Shown one piece after another: positions 51,568-59,974 of a stretch of 64,000 bases of DNA. The DNA is from Chitinophaga polysaccharea (GTDB taxonomy: Bacteria > Bacteroidota > Bacteroidia > Chitinophagales > Chitinophagaceae). The translations under genes were made by a program, and so were the position numbers. Positions within the stretch are counted from its first letter, which is position 1. Each line of letters begins with the position of its first letter. The notes beneath the pieces are model-generated. The model saw nothing but the letters and a program-made list of their open reading frames with translations. It was not told the origin of the DNA and ran no database searches. The DNA lies in the NCBI RefSeq assembly GCF_007829335.1, contig NZ_VIWO01000010.1, forward strand, positions 62,001 to 126,000, read 5' to 3'.

Positions 51568-52143
51568 ATGCACCTACAGCTTATTAATGCCATATCTTAC
51601 TTTATTCACTTGGAAGAAGAAGAAAAAGAATGGATCTCCTCCAGGTTTATTATCAAAAAATATAAAAAAAATGACTACTTTCTCCGCGAGGGACAGGTAT
51701 GTCGCGAGGTAGGCTTTATACAAAGCGGCCTTGTAAGGTATTGTTCCATCCGCGAAAACGGAGAAGATTTAACGCTCGACTTCAACAAAGAGATGGAGTT
51801 TACCTGTAACTACGCTAGCTTTCTGGATCATTCGCCTTCCACAAGTGGCATCCAGTGTCTTGAATCCTCCACCATCCTATGCATTTCTTGGAATGATTTG
51901 CAGGAGCTATATACGCATGTGCGCGAAGGGCAGAAGTTTGGCCGTCTGGTATGCGAGTTCCTATATGTACAGGCCATCAGAAAGGTAAACTCACTGTACA
52001 ACAACGGTCCGGAGCAGCGCTACCTACAGTTCCTGAACCAGTATGCCGAAATTGCTTCCCGCGTACCACAATATTACATATCATCTTACGTGGGTATCAA
52101 ACCACCATCATTGAGCCGCATCAGAAAAAGGCTGGCAGAGTGA
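51568..52143 (+). CDS. Crp/Fnr-family transcriptional regulator
   Basis: 191 residues. Cyclic-nucleotide-binding fold about 20-110 (KKYKKNDYFLREGQVCREV, then FIQSGLVRYCSIREN). A short helical linker leads to a minimal helix-turn-helix at the C-terminus (YVGIKPPSLSRIRKRL). The cNMP phosphate-binding signature RxA/S is not present, so a different or no ligand is likely. Members of this short subgroup in Bacteroidota often control a neighbouring small gene, here the DUF4267 gene 84 bp downstream. Confidence 0.9.
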   Translation: MHLQLINAISYFIHLEEEEKEWISSRFIIKKYKKNDYFLREGQVCREVGFIQSGLVRYCSIRENGEDLTLDFNKEMEFTCNYASFLDHSPSTSGIQCLESSTILCISWNDLQELYTHVREGQKFGRLVCEFLYVQAIRKVNSLYNNGPEQRYLQFLNQYAEIASRVPQYYISSYVGIKPPSLSRIRKRLAE

Positions 52144-52184
52144 ATTTATTAACCAGGGTGAACAAACCGGGACTTTTGCCGCAA

Positions 52185-52192
52185 TAGCTTTG
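52185..52192 (+). promoter_or_regulatory. -7 box before the DUF4267 gene
   Basis: TAGCTTTG matches TAnnTTTG exactly, 35 bp before the ATG at 52228. No clear -33 partner, which would fit a promoter needing an activator such as the adjacent Crp/Fnr protein (inference). Confidence 0.4.
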
Positions 52193-52227
52193 TGAAAACA
52201 AACAATCACTAATTAAAACACAAAGCC

Positions 52228-52632
52228 ATGAATAACACCCTTCGTAAATCCGCTTACATTGCCAGCTTCTTCTCCGGTGCCATGTTAATCTACATTGGAA
52301 CACTATTCTTCTTGACACCTGCTGCTGCCGAAGCCGGCTACGGCGTTCATACCGGCCAACACAGTGTATTCGCCTTCCATTACATCAAAGGGATCCGCGA
52401 TTTTGCCAGTGGTTTGCTTATGCTAGTATTACTGTTGAATAAGGAGTTCAGGGCGCTAGGCTGGCTCATGATCTGTATGGGTATCATCCCTGTAACCGAT
52501 TTCCTGATTGTGCTGAACGATGCGCACCAGTTTACTAATGCGCTGTACGCCCATGCCATTGCGGTGATCCTCTGCTTCCTGCTCGGCGCTTACTATCTGT
52601 TCACAATTAAAAAACCGGTTAATGCTTTTTAA
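52228..52632 (+). CDS. DUF4267-like small membrane protein
   Basis: 134 residues with four predicted helices (about 10-30, 50-70, 75-95 and 103-125). The phrase KGIRDFASGLLMLVLLLNKEFRALGWLM, split here as KGIRDFASGL and RALGWLMICMGIIPVTDF, is the repeat pattern of DUF4267. Function unknown. Probably regulated by, or together with, the Crp/Fnr gene just upstream. Confidence 0.75.
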   Translation: MNNTLRKSAYIASFFSGAMLIYIGTLFFLTPAAAEAGYGVHTGQHSVFAFHYIKGIRDFASGLLMLVLLLNKEFRALGWLMICMGIIPVTDFLIVLNDAHQFTNALYAHAIAVILCFLLGAYYLFTIKKPVNAF

Positions 52633-52783
52633 TATTATCCTGTCCCTTCATTTCGACGCCTTCGCCAGCTATCTCATTTATCTGGGCGCTCTTTGGCATG
52701 AAAGGGGCGCAGGCAAACGCAGCAAAGAGGAAAACAGCTTAGCACTTTAGACGATCCTGACAAACCAACATTATGTTGATAAA

Positions 52784-52826
52784 AAAAGAGGTTGCATCAT
52801 TTATTTTATGATACAGCCCCTTTTTT
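52784..52826. repeat. GAGGCTGTATCAT palindromic element, copy 2 (inverted), also a terminator
   Basis: AAAAAAGAGGTTGCATCAT and ATGATACAGCCCCTTTTTT form a stem of about 18 bp. Reverse complemented it reads GGGGCTGTATCATAAA then TAAATGATGCAACCTC, nearly identical to copy 1. With A- and T-runs at both ends it should terminate in both directions; it overlaps the stop codon of the OYE gene. Confidence 0.8.
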
Positions 52827-53895
52827 ATTTCCGGTACTTCGCACGTTCGTATTGCACCGGCCATTTCACCGCCGCATCCAATTCATGCGCGGCCCTTAAC
52901 GGGAAATAAGGATCTCTTAACAGTTCCCGCGCCATGAGCACCATATCTGCTTTGCCCTCATCAATAATACCCGCCGCCTGTTGCGCCGTAGTGATCAGTC
53001 CCACCGCGCCGGTGGCAATGCCCGCTTCTTTTCTGATCCTTTCTGCAAAAGGCGTTTGATATAGCGGACCAATACTTATTTTCTGATGGGCGGCCAGGCC
53101 TCCGGAAGAACAATCGACCAGGTCTACTCCCTTATCTTTCACGATAGTGGCCAGTTTCACCGATTCATCCAGGTTCCACCCCCCTTCTGCCCAGTCGGTG
53201 GCGGAAATGCGCAGCAGTAAAGGATATTCTTCCGGCCATACGCTGCGCAGTGCGGCGATGGTTTCCAGTACCATACGGATCCTGTTTTCAAAGGAGCCAC
53301 CGTATTCATCGGTACGTTGATTACTGAGTGGAGATAAGAAGTTATGCAACAGGTAGCCATGCGCTGCATGTAGTTCCAGTACCTGGAAGCCTGCCTGGTA
53401 AACACGTATAGCCGCGGCCTTGAAATCATCCTGTATTTTACGTATGCCTGTTTCCGTAAGGGCCTCCGGTTGGGGATATACGTCGTTGAACGGAATAGCG
53501 CTGGGGGCTACTACCTGCCATCCGCCTTCTGAGCGCGGTAAAGCGTGGCTGCCCTCCCAGGGGCGTACTGTGCTGGCTTTCCTGCCCGCATGAGCCAGCT
53601 GCATCCCGGGTATGGCCCCCTGGGCGGCGATGAAAGCGGTAATGCGTTGCAGCATCGGAATGTGTACATCGCTCCAGATACCCAGGTCATGAATAGAGAT
53701 GCGGCCTTCCGGTGAAACAGCCGCCGCTTCGGTGAGTACCAGTCCTGCACCTCCTACCGCCCGGCTACCGAGATGTACCAGGTGCCAATCGTTGGCGAAT
53801 CCATCCGTAGAAGAATATTCACACATAGGCGACACCGTGATACGGTTTCTCAGGGTAATTTTCCTCAATGACAGAGGACTGAACAATTGTGACAT
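52825..53895 (-). CDS. NADH:flavin oxidoreductase, Old Yellow Enzyme (YqjM class)
   Basis: 356 residues, FMN-dependent TIM-barrel ene-reductase. Class III/YqjM features: FSPLSLRKITLRNRITVSPMCEYS with the redox-tuning cysteine (about Cys25), QLAHAGRKAS (around 99-108), LHAAHGYLLHNFLSP with the His-Ala-Ala-His substrate pair, and RGGS-like FMN contacts near GGLAAHQ. It reduces activated C=C bonds with NAD(P)H; physiological substrate unknown. Single-gene unit closed by the palindromic terminator. Confidence 0.93.
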   Translation of the reverse strand: MSQLFSPLSLRKITLRNRITVSPMCEYSSTDGFANDWHLVHLGSRAVGGAGLVLTEAAAVSPEGRISIHDLGIWSDVHIPMLQRITAFIAAQGAIPGMQLAHAGRKASTVRPWEGSHALPRSEGGWQVVAPSAIPFNDVYPQPEALTETGIRKIQDDFKAAAIRVYQAGFQVLELHAAHGYLLHNFLSPLSNQRTDEYGGSFENRIRMVLETIAALRSVWPEEYPLLLRISATDWAEGGWNLDESVKLATIVKDKGVDLVDCSSGGLAAHQKISIGPLYQTPFAERIRKEAGIATGAVGLITTAQQAAGIIDEGKADMVLMARELLRDPYFPLRAAHELDAAVKWPVQYERAKYRK

Positions 53896-53995
53896 AATCG
53901 GCTGCTTTTAAGTGGATTAAAATTAAGCATTAATTATATGGTTAAGACAGCCTCCTCTAGGCCCTTTCTCCCGGAAATTATCCGTAAAAATACCC

Positions 53996-54003
53996 TACTT
54001 TTG
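53996..54003 (+). promoter_or_regulatory. -7 box before the PKD protein gene
   Basis: TACTTTTG matches TAnnTTTG exactly, 20 bp before the ATG at 54024. Confidence 0.5.
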
Positions 54004-54023
54004 GCGCATATACCTATTGTACG

Positions 54024-57000
54024 ATGGTCCTGTACCCTGTCAAGCACTCATTTGTTGCCTCTTTTTTTCTGAATTTATGTGTGTGTTTATGTTTAGCTAT
54101 TTCAGCAAAAGGACAACAAAAGGCTGATTTTACCGCTTCGGTAACAAGCGACTGTGAGTCTGTGATGACTACCTTCACCGACCAGTCCACCGGCAGTCCT
54201 GTGTCCTGGCAGTGGGATTTCGGCAATGGCAATACCGCTACCAAACAAAACCCTGGCGCCACCTATGTACAAACGGGCAACTATACCGTTACCCTGAAAG
54301 TAACCTACGCTGATGGCAGCACCCAAACAGTAACAAAAGCAGATTATATTCATGTAAGGTCTAAGCCCAAAGTAGATTTTGTAGTTTCCGCCAACAAGGG
54401 CTGTGCGCCATTCGCCACTTCTTTCACCGATAAGTCGCAACCAGGCGATGGTACCCTCCAGAGCTTCAGCTGGGATTTCGGAGATGGCGGCGTGGCACTG
54501 AATGCAGGCAGCACCGCCAATTACACTTACACCGTACCGGGCATCTATAATGTTATCCTGACGGTAACTAACAGCTACGGATGTACGAACTTTAAGACAA
54601 TGGAAAAGGCCGTTGATGTAGCACCGGCTATCCAGGCTGATTTCACCGTAACAGATAAAATGCTTTGTAAAGCCCCCGTGGATGTACTGTTTCAAAATAC
54701 TTCGACTGGCACGGGCACCCTTTCCTATAAATGGGAGTTTGATGATGGCAGTACCAGCACTCTCAAAGACCCGGGAAAGCATACCTTTACCACCAAAGGT
54801 ACTCACCAGATCAAGCTAACGGTAACGAACGAACGGGGTTGCACCGGCACCAAAACGGTCAACGATATCAATGTGGCCAACTATGCCACCACCCTGACCG
54901 TGCCCACGCTGGCCTGCAGCGGCCAAAGCAGTGATTACAGGGCTGTTTTTTCTCCTGTGCAGCCACAAAGTACCATCTGGGAATTTAACGGCTCTCCTTA
55001 CTGGTCTAACTCCGACTACGCCACTTATTACAACGGCGCTGCCGGCCCACTCACGGTGAAGGTAACCGCCCAGTATGGCAACTGTACCGATGTGGTGACA
55101 AAAACAGTGGATGTAAAGCAAAGTCCTACGATACAACCGGTTACCGATAATAAGCTGATCTGTAATGTGCCGGCTACCGTGGACTTCAAGGCAAACAGCA
55201 CCGGCGCCATCGCCTGGAAATGGGATTTCAATGACGGTGGTACCGCTACTACTGCGAATGCTACCCACGTATATAACCAGGAGGGCTATTTCGACGTAAC
55301 ATTGATGGCCACCAGTAAAGACGGATGTAGTATCAGTAACAGCCTGTGGCTGAACATCCGCAAAACAGAAGTCCGCATCTACTCAGCTGCGACCAATGGC
55401 TGCGAAAACCTGTCTACCAACTTTTACGCATATACCAGTACCGGCGACGAGGTAAAGACCTATTTATGGCATTTCGGAGATGGCAACACCTCTACCGAAG
55501 CTACGCCCACATATGAATATGCCAAGGCCGGATTTTATACCATTTCAATGGACTATGTTACGGTTAATGGTTGTAGCGGAACGGCTTACCTGACCGATAA
55601 AGTGGCTGTTTATAAAAAGCCTACCCCCGACTTCAGTTCTCCGGATGCACCGGAGATTTGCGGCAATACTCCCGCTACCTTTATCAATAAGTCAGATGTA
55701 GGCACCGACTGGTACTGGGAATTTGGCGATGGCGGATATGCCTCCGGCAGCACGGTTACCCATAGCTATTCCGAACCTGGCACCTACGATGTGACCCTGG
55801 TGGTAAACAATGAAACCTGCCGCAATAAGATTACCAAAAAGGCTTATATCACCGCGGTGAACCCATTCCCCCGCTTTGATATCAACCCGGTTGACTGTTC
55901 CAAACGTACTACCGTTAGCATTACCGAGCACTCCCTGGGCGCCACCAGCTGGAAATGGAGTTGGGGCGACGGCAAAGAAACCAGCTACACCACACACACG
56001 GATATCGTTACCCATGAATATGATAAAAGCGGTACCTATACCATACAGCTCACTACCTCTGATGGACATTGCACCACACATATCAGTCATACCGTTACTA
56101 TCATTGCCCTTTCCCCGGTGGTGATTACCACCAATAAAACAAAGTTGTGCAGCAATGACAATGTGGTGGCCAGTATCGTTTCTGAAGATGCCAGCATTCA
56201 TGACTCCTATTATCCCGCCCGCTGGGAACTGGACGGTGGCGGCGGTTATGGATACGCTGATTATAAAACCTATACCTATAGCGGACTTGCCCCTGGCAAA
56301 CATGTGATAGGCCTTCAAATCGTGGATAAGGTAGGATGTTACCATCCCAGCAATGATATTGAGATCAATGTAAAAGGACCTGTTGCCGGTTATCATCTCC
56401 CCGGACAAATTCAATGCAGGGGAACAGAAGTAACCTTTACAGACAATACAGATGTTAGCCATAGCAGTGGCATTAAAAAGTGGGATTGGAATTGGGGAGA
56501 TAACACACCCGTTCAATCATTTACCAGCGGACCTTTTAAACATACCTACCAACAAGCCGGCAGTTATTTTGTGCCTTCCGTTACGGTCACTGATAACGAT
56601 GGTTGCGTGAACACCTATAACCAGCAATATTTACAGGTAAACGGACCCAATGCTGACTTCTCCGCCGACTACTACCTGATCAAGCCAGGCGATTACGTGA
56701 ATTTATATAACTCCTCTACTGAAACCGGTGGCACTATTGTCAGTTACAAGTGGGACCTGGGCGATGGCACCACCAGTAATGAAGCCTATTCCCTTTCTCA
56801 TCAATATCCAAACAAGGGTATTTACCCCGTGAAACTGCAGTTGACCGATGACAATGGATGTACCGATGAAAAAACGAAGAGCATTAAAGTATCTGCCGTG
56901 GCTGCGGGATTCACTTATACTTCTTCGTTTGTGAATGGCGGCACCTGTGCGCCTATGCTGTTCCGTTTTACCAATACCTCTACCAACTTCAGCTCCTGTG

Positions 57001-58910
57001 TATGGGATTTTGGAGATGGCGCCACTTCCGACCAGGTATCTCCCAATCATACCTATGTAGAATCGGGGCATTATAAAGTGACGCTGAAAGTGAAGGGTGA
57101 TGCAGACACCGAAGACGAATACAGTGAAGTGATGGTGGTAAAAGGCCCGTATGCCGCTATCCAAACCAGTGCCGAAGGAGGCTGCCTGGAAAAGGAAATT
57201 CTGTTTACAATTAAGCCCGAAAATGCTACCACCTTCAGCTGGGACTTTGCTGATGGTAACGTAGAGCAGACCACCGCGCTGGAAATAAAACACCATTTCA
57301 CGGCACCCGGTATATACAAGCCACGGTTGCTGTTGAAAGATGATGCCGGCTGTAAAGGCAGCGCCTTGCTGGATCATCCTATTGTGATCGACCAGCTGGA
57401 TATTAAGCTGCATCCTACGCCGGATAAAATATGCGATCAGGGTACGCTTACCTTTGCGCCGGTGTTCAACAGTTATTCCGTGGAAGAGATGAAGATCCCT
57501 CCCACTTTTACCTGGACTTATGATGCATCGCTGACGCCTAAAAATATTACGACCACTACACCTGAATTTTACCTGGACCAACCTGGCACCTACAAATTTG
57601 GCATGATAGCCAGCACCAAATATGGCTGCACTCAAACCGTGGAAGTGCCGGTAAACGTATACCCGAAACCGTTAGCCGCTATATCGGGTCCCGACCAGGT
57701 ATGTAAAGATATATCGATCAGTTTCAGCGGCAGCGTTACCAAGGCTACAGATGTAACCTGGGCATGGGACATGGGAAATGGCCATAGCAGCACCTCACAG
57801 CAACCTGTTGCCCAGTCGTACGATCAGCCCGGTGCAGCTTCCATAGTGCTCACCGTTACCAGTGCAGAAGGCTGTACTGACCACATCGTACATCCATTGC
57901 AGGTATTGGCTTTACCCGATATCAAGGCAAGTACGCCTTCCCCATTTGTATGCCTGGGTAATACCACCCAACTGCACGCAGGCGGTGGCAGCACCTATGA
58001 ATGGACGCCCGCGCTGGGGCTGGATCATGCCAATATCGCCGAGCCAAAGGCCACCCCCCTGACGACCACCACCTACGAGGTAAAGGTGACTGACAACAAC
58101 GGCTGTGTGAACACGGATAAAGTAGACCTTCGGGTAGTACAGCCATTTAAAATACAAGCTACTCCTGATACCGTATTATGCCTGGGAGATAAGCTTCCAT
58201 TGTGGGCTACGGGGGCAGACTATTACAAGTGGCAGGGCGCCGGTATCAGTCAATCGACAGATGCCGCACCGGTGGCAAACATAACGGCTACAGGCAACTA
58301 TCCTTACGAGGTAACCGGTTATGATAAAGAAGGCTGTTTCTCCGACCATACTTCCCTGACGGTAGCAGTACATCCCAGTCCTACGGTGAGTGTAGGACCC
58401 GACCGGGAAATTATGGCGGGCATCCCGGTATATCTCCGGAGTGTTACCAGCAACGATGTGGTGAGCTGGCGCTGGTCGCCGGCAGATGGCGTAGATTGCC
58501 CTACCTGTGCGCAGGTGCAGGTGCTGCCCAACCTTACCACCCGTTACCAGCTGGAAGTTACCAACCGCTATGGCTGTAAAGCCAGCGATGACGTAACGAT
58601 TCACCTGCTGTGTAATCAAAGCGCCATCTACATGCCGAATGCCTTTACGCCTAACCAGGATGGCAGAAATGAATTTATATATCCCAAAGGAAAGGGTGTG
58701 AAAGAAGTAGCCTGGCTGCGTATTTATGACCGTTGGGGCACCCTGGTATTTGAGAATCATCACTTCCCGGTGAATGTACCTTCCGCTGGCTGGGATGGAC
58801 GCCGGGGCAGCAATAGAGCGCCCATAGGCACCTATGTTTTCTTTATGCAAACCGTTTGTGAAAACGGGCAAACATTTGAATTCAAAGGCAATATTACCCT
58901 GATCAAATAA
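54024..58910 (+). CDS. Giant PKD-repeat surface protein with type B T9SS sorting domain
   Basis: 1628 residues. A signal peptide (about 1-31, FFLNLCVCLCLAISAKG) is followed by about a dozen PKD domains recognisable by WxFGDG-type turns (WDFGNG, WDFGDG, WEFDDG, WHFGDG, WEFGDG, WSWGDG, WDLGDG) and the closing GxYxVxLxV strands; some intervening units are Ig-like and lack the motif. The C-terminal domain (about 1530-1628) has the gliding-motility-associated/type B T9SS pattern: MPNAFTPNQDGRNEF, RIYDRWGTLVFEN, GWDGR, APIGTYVFF and FKGNITLIK. Such proteins are secreted through the type IX system and stay at the surface as adhesins or gliding factors. Ligand unknown. Confidence 0.94.
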   Translation: MVLYPVKHSFVASFFLNLCVCLCLAISAKGQQKADFTASVTSDCESVMTTFTDQSTGSPVSWQWDFGNGNTATKQNPGATYVQTGNYTVTLKVTYADGSTQTVTKADYIHVRSKPKVDFVVSANKGCAPFATSFTDKSQPGDGTLQSFSWDFGDGGVALNAGSTANYTYTVPGIYNVILTVTNSYGCTNFKTMEKAVDVAPAIQADFTVTDKMLCKAPVDVLFQNTSTGTGTLSYKWEFDDGSTSTLKDPGKHTFTTKGTHQIKLTVTNERGCTGTKTVNDINVANYATTLTVPTLACSGQSSDYRAVFSPVQPQSTIWEFNGSPYWSNSDYATYYNGAAGPLTVKVTAQYGNCTDVVTKTVDVKQSPTIQPVTDNKLICNVPATVDFKANSTGAIAWKWDFNDGGTATTANATHVYNQEGYFDVTLMATSKDGCSISNSLWLNIRKTEVRIYSAATNGCENLSTNFYAYTSTGDEVKTYLWHFGDGNTSTEATPTYEYAKAGFYTISMDYVTVNGCSGTAYLTDKVAVYKKPTPDFSSPDAPEICGNTPATFINKSDVGTDWYWEFGDGGYASGSTVTHSYSEPGTYDVTLVVNNETCRNKITKKAYITAVNPFPRFDINPVDCSKRTTVSITEHSLGATSWKWSWGDGKETSYTTHTDIVTHEYDKSGTYTIQLTTSDGHCTTHISHTVTIIALSPVVITTNKTKLCSNDNVVASIVSEDASIHDSYYPARWELDGGGGYGYADYKTYTYSGLAPGKHVIGLQIVDKVGCYHPSNDIEINVKGPVAGYHLPGQIQCRGTEVTFTDNTDVSHSSGIKKWDWNWGDNTPVQSFTSGPFKHTYQQAGSYFVPSVTVTDNDGCVNTYNQQYLQVNGPNADFSADYYLIKPGDYVNLYNSSTETGGTIVSYKWDLGDGTTSNEAYSLSHQYPNKGIYPVKLQLTDDNGCTDEKTKSIKVSAVAAGFTYTSSFVNGGTCAPMLFRFTNTSTNFSSCVWDFGDGATSDQVSPNHTYVESGHYKVTLKVKGDADTEDEYSEVMVVKGPYAAIQTSAEGGCLEKEILFTIKPENATTFSWDFADGNVEQTTALEIKHHFTAPGIYKPRLLLKDDAGCKGSALLDHPIVIDQLDIKLHPTPDKICDQGTLTFAPVFNSYSVEEMKIPPTFTWTYDASLTPKNITTTTPEFYLDQPGTYKFGMIASTKYGCTQTVEVPVNVYPKPLAAISGPDQVCKDISISFSGSVTKATDVTWAWDMGNGHSSTSQQPVAQSYDQPGAASIVLTVTSAEGCTDHIVHPLQVLALPDIKASTPSPFVCLGNTTQLHAGGGSTYEWTPALGLDHANIAEPKATPLTTTTYEVKVTDNNGCVNTDKVDLRVVQPFKIQATPDTVLCLGDKLPLWATGADYYKWQGAGISQSTDAAPVANITATGNYPYEVTGYDKEGCFSDHTSLTVAVHPSPTVSVGPDREIMAGIPVYLRSVTSNDVVSWRWSPADGVDCPTCAQVQVLPNLTTRYQLEVTNRYGCKASDDVTIHLLCNQSAIYMPNAFTPNQDGRNEFIYPKGKGVKEVAWLRIYDRWGTLVFENHHFPVNVPSAGWDGRRGSNRAPIGTYVFFMQTVCENGQTFEFKGNITLIK

Positions 58911-59246
58911 TTTAACGAGGTAGATACCCTGCTTACCCAATTCCGGGAATGGCAGAAAATATACGTTGACGAATTTAATCTCCTGGTAGCCCGCAAAAAA
59001 GACAACAGCAAGGAATATTATAACATGAAAACGGATACCGTGCACCACACTTTATCCTTCTGGAGTGAGCGGGATACGGTACATTTGCGGATCGGCGACC
59101 AGCTGGCTGCTCATGGGCTACTTATGCTGGAGAGTAAAATGAACGGGGATAGCCTGCATATAGCCCTGAAGCAGCAGGATCTGAATGCCATGCCGCTGAT
59201 CAGCCGTGGCTTTCATTGGGTCAACGAGTATCCATTTAACTGGTAA
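58911..59246 (+). pseudogene. 5'-truncated gene remnant in frame with the PKD gene
   Basis: Right after the PKD stop codon the same frame stays open for 111 codons: FNEVDTLLTQFREWQKIYVD, later RDTVHLRIGDQLAAHG and ending SRGFHWVNEYPFNW. It has no start codon until ATG 59025 (73 residues), and the part before that Met still reads as protein. The C-terminus resembles the extracellular tail of some Bacteroidota membrane proteins that I cannot name with confidence. Its stop overlaps the next ATG (TAATG), the arrangement of a genuine upstream operon partner. I infer that the 5' part was deleted and the tail now follows the PKD gene. Confidence 0.55.
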
Positions 59247-59974
59247 TGTACATGCAAGATCACCACCTTTCCACTTATGCCGCCGGGTTAGATACAGCCG
59301 GGTTTACCATTATACCGGACGTATTTTCTGCTGCTGCTGTAGATGCGATGTTGACTACTATTGCCGGCGCCGATCAGACAGGTCCCAATTTCAGGAGGAC
59401 CGCCGACCTGTTTGCCATCCGCAGTTTTTTACAGGAAGTACCGGCCATAGCAGCGCTGGTATTTTCTCCTGCGTTGCAACAGATCGTGCGGCAATTATTG
59501 GGGGAAGATTATTTCCTGGTAAAATCTATTTACTTCGATAAACCCGGCGATTCGAATTGGTTAGTAGCCTGGCACCAGGATTTAACCATTTCCGTAGCAG
59601 CAAAACTGCCGGTGCCGGGATATGATCGATGGTCTGTAAAGCAGGAGCAATATGCTGTTCAGCCTCCTGCCGATATCCTGGAAAGCAACTATACGATACG
59701 TATTCACCTTGATGATACCGATGAACAGAACGGGGCTTTAAAAGTACTGCCCGGCACACACCGCAAGGGGATATACCGGGCAGATAGCATAGATTTCGGC
59801 GCAACGCCGGAGGTATGTTGCGCCGTTAAAAAAGGGGGCGTGATGATGATGCGTCCATTATTGATGCATGCCTCCGGGCGTAGCAGCAATGGACATAACC
59901 GGCGGGTGATCCATCTCGAATTCAGCAACCGTACCCTGGCCGGTGGGCTACAATGGGCAGAACGGCCGGCCTAA
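59246..59974 (+). CDS. Phytanoyl-CoA dioxygenase (PhyH) family protein
   Basis: 242 residues, Fe(II)/2-oxoglutarate oxygenase fold. Iron ligands His110 and Asp112 in AWHQDLTIS and distal His208 in LLMHASGR; Arg near 219-220 is the candidate 2-oxoglutarate contact. IRIHLDDTDEQNGALKVLPG is the standard core segment. PhyH-family members hydroxylate varied small molecules; the substrate is unknown. A second ATG at 59252 is possible. The start overlaps the remnant's stop (TAATG), and the 3' end overlaps the convergent SusD gene by 4 bp. Confidence 0.88.
   Translation: MYMQDHHLSTYAAGLDTAGFTIIPDVFSAAAVDAMLTTIAGADQTGPNFRRTADLFAIRSFLQEVPAIAALVFSPALQQIVRQLLGEDYFLVKSIYFDKPGDSNWLVAWHQDLTISVAAKLPVPGYDRWSVKQEQYAVQPPADILESNYTIRIHLDDTDEQNGALKVLPGTHRKGIYRADSIDFGATPEVCCAVKKGGVMMMRPLLMHASGRSSNGHNRRVIHLEFSNRTLAGGLQWAERPA

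Noticed and set aside
55692..58157. Several long minus-strand frames inside the PKD gene
   Set aside because: Result of the repetitive PKD coding sequence; no signal, domain or promoter.
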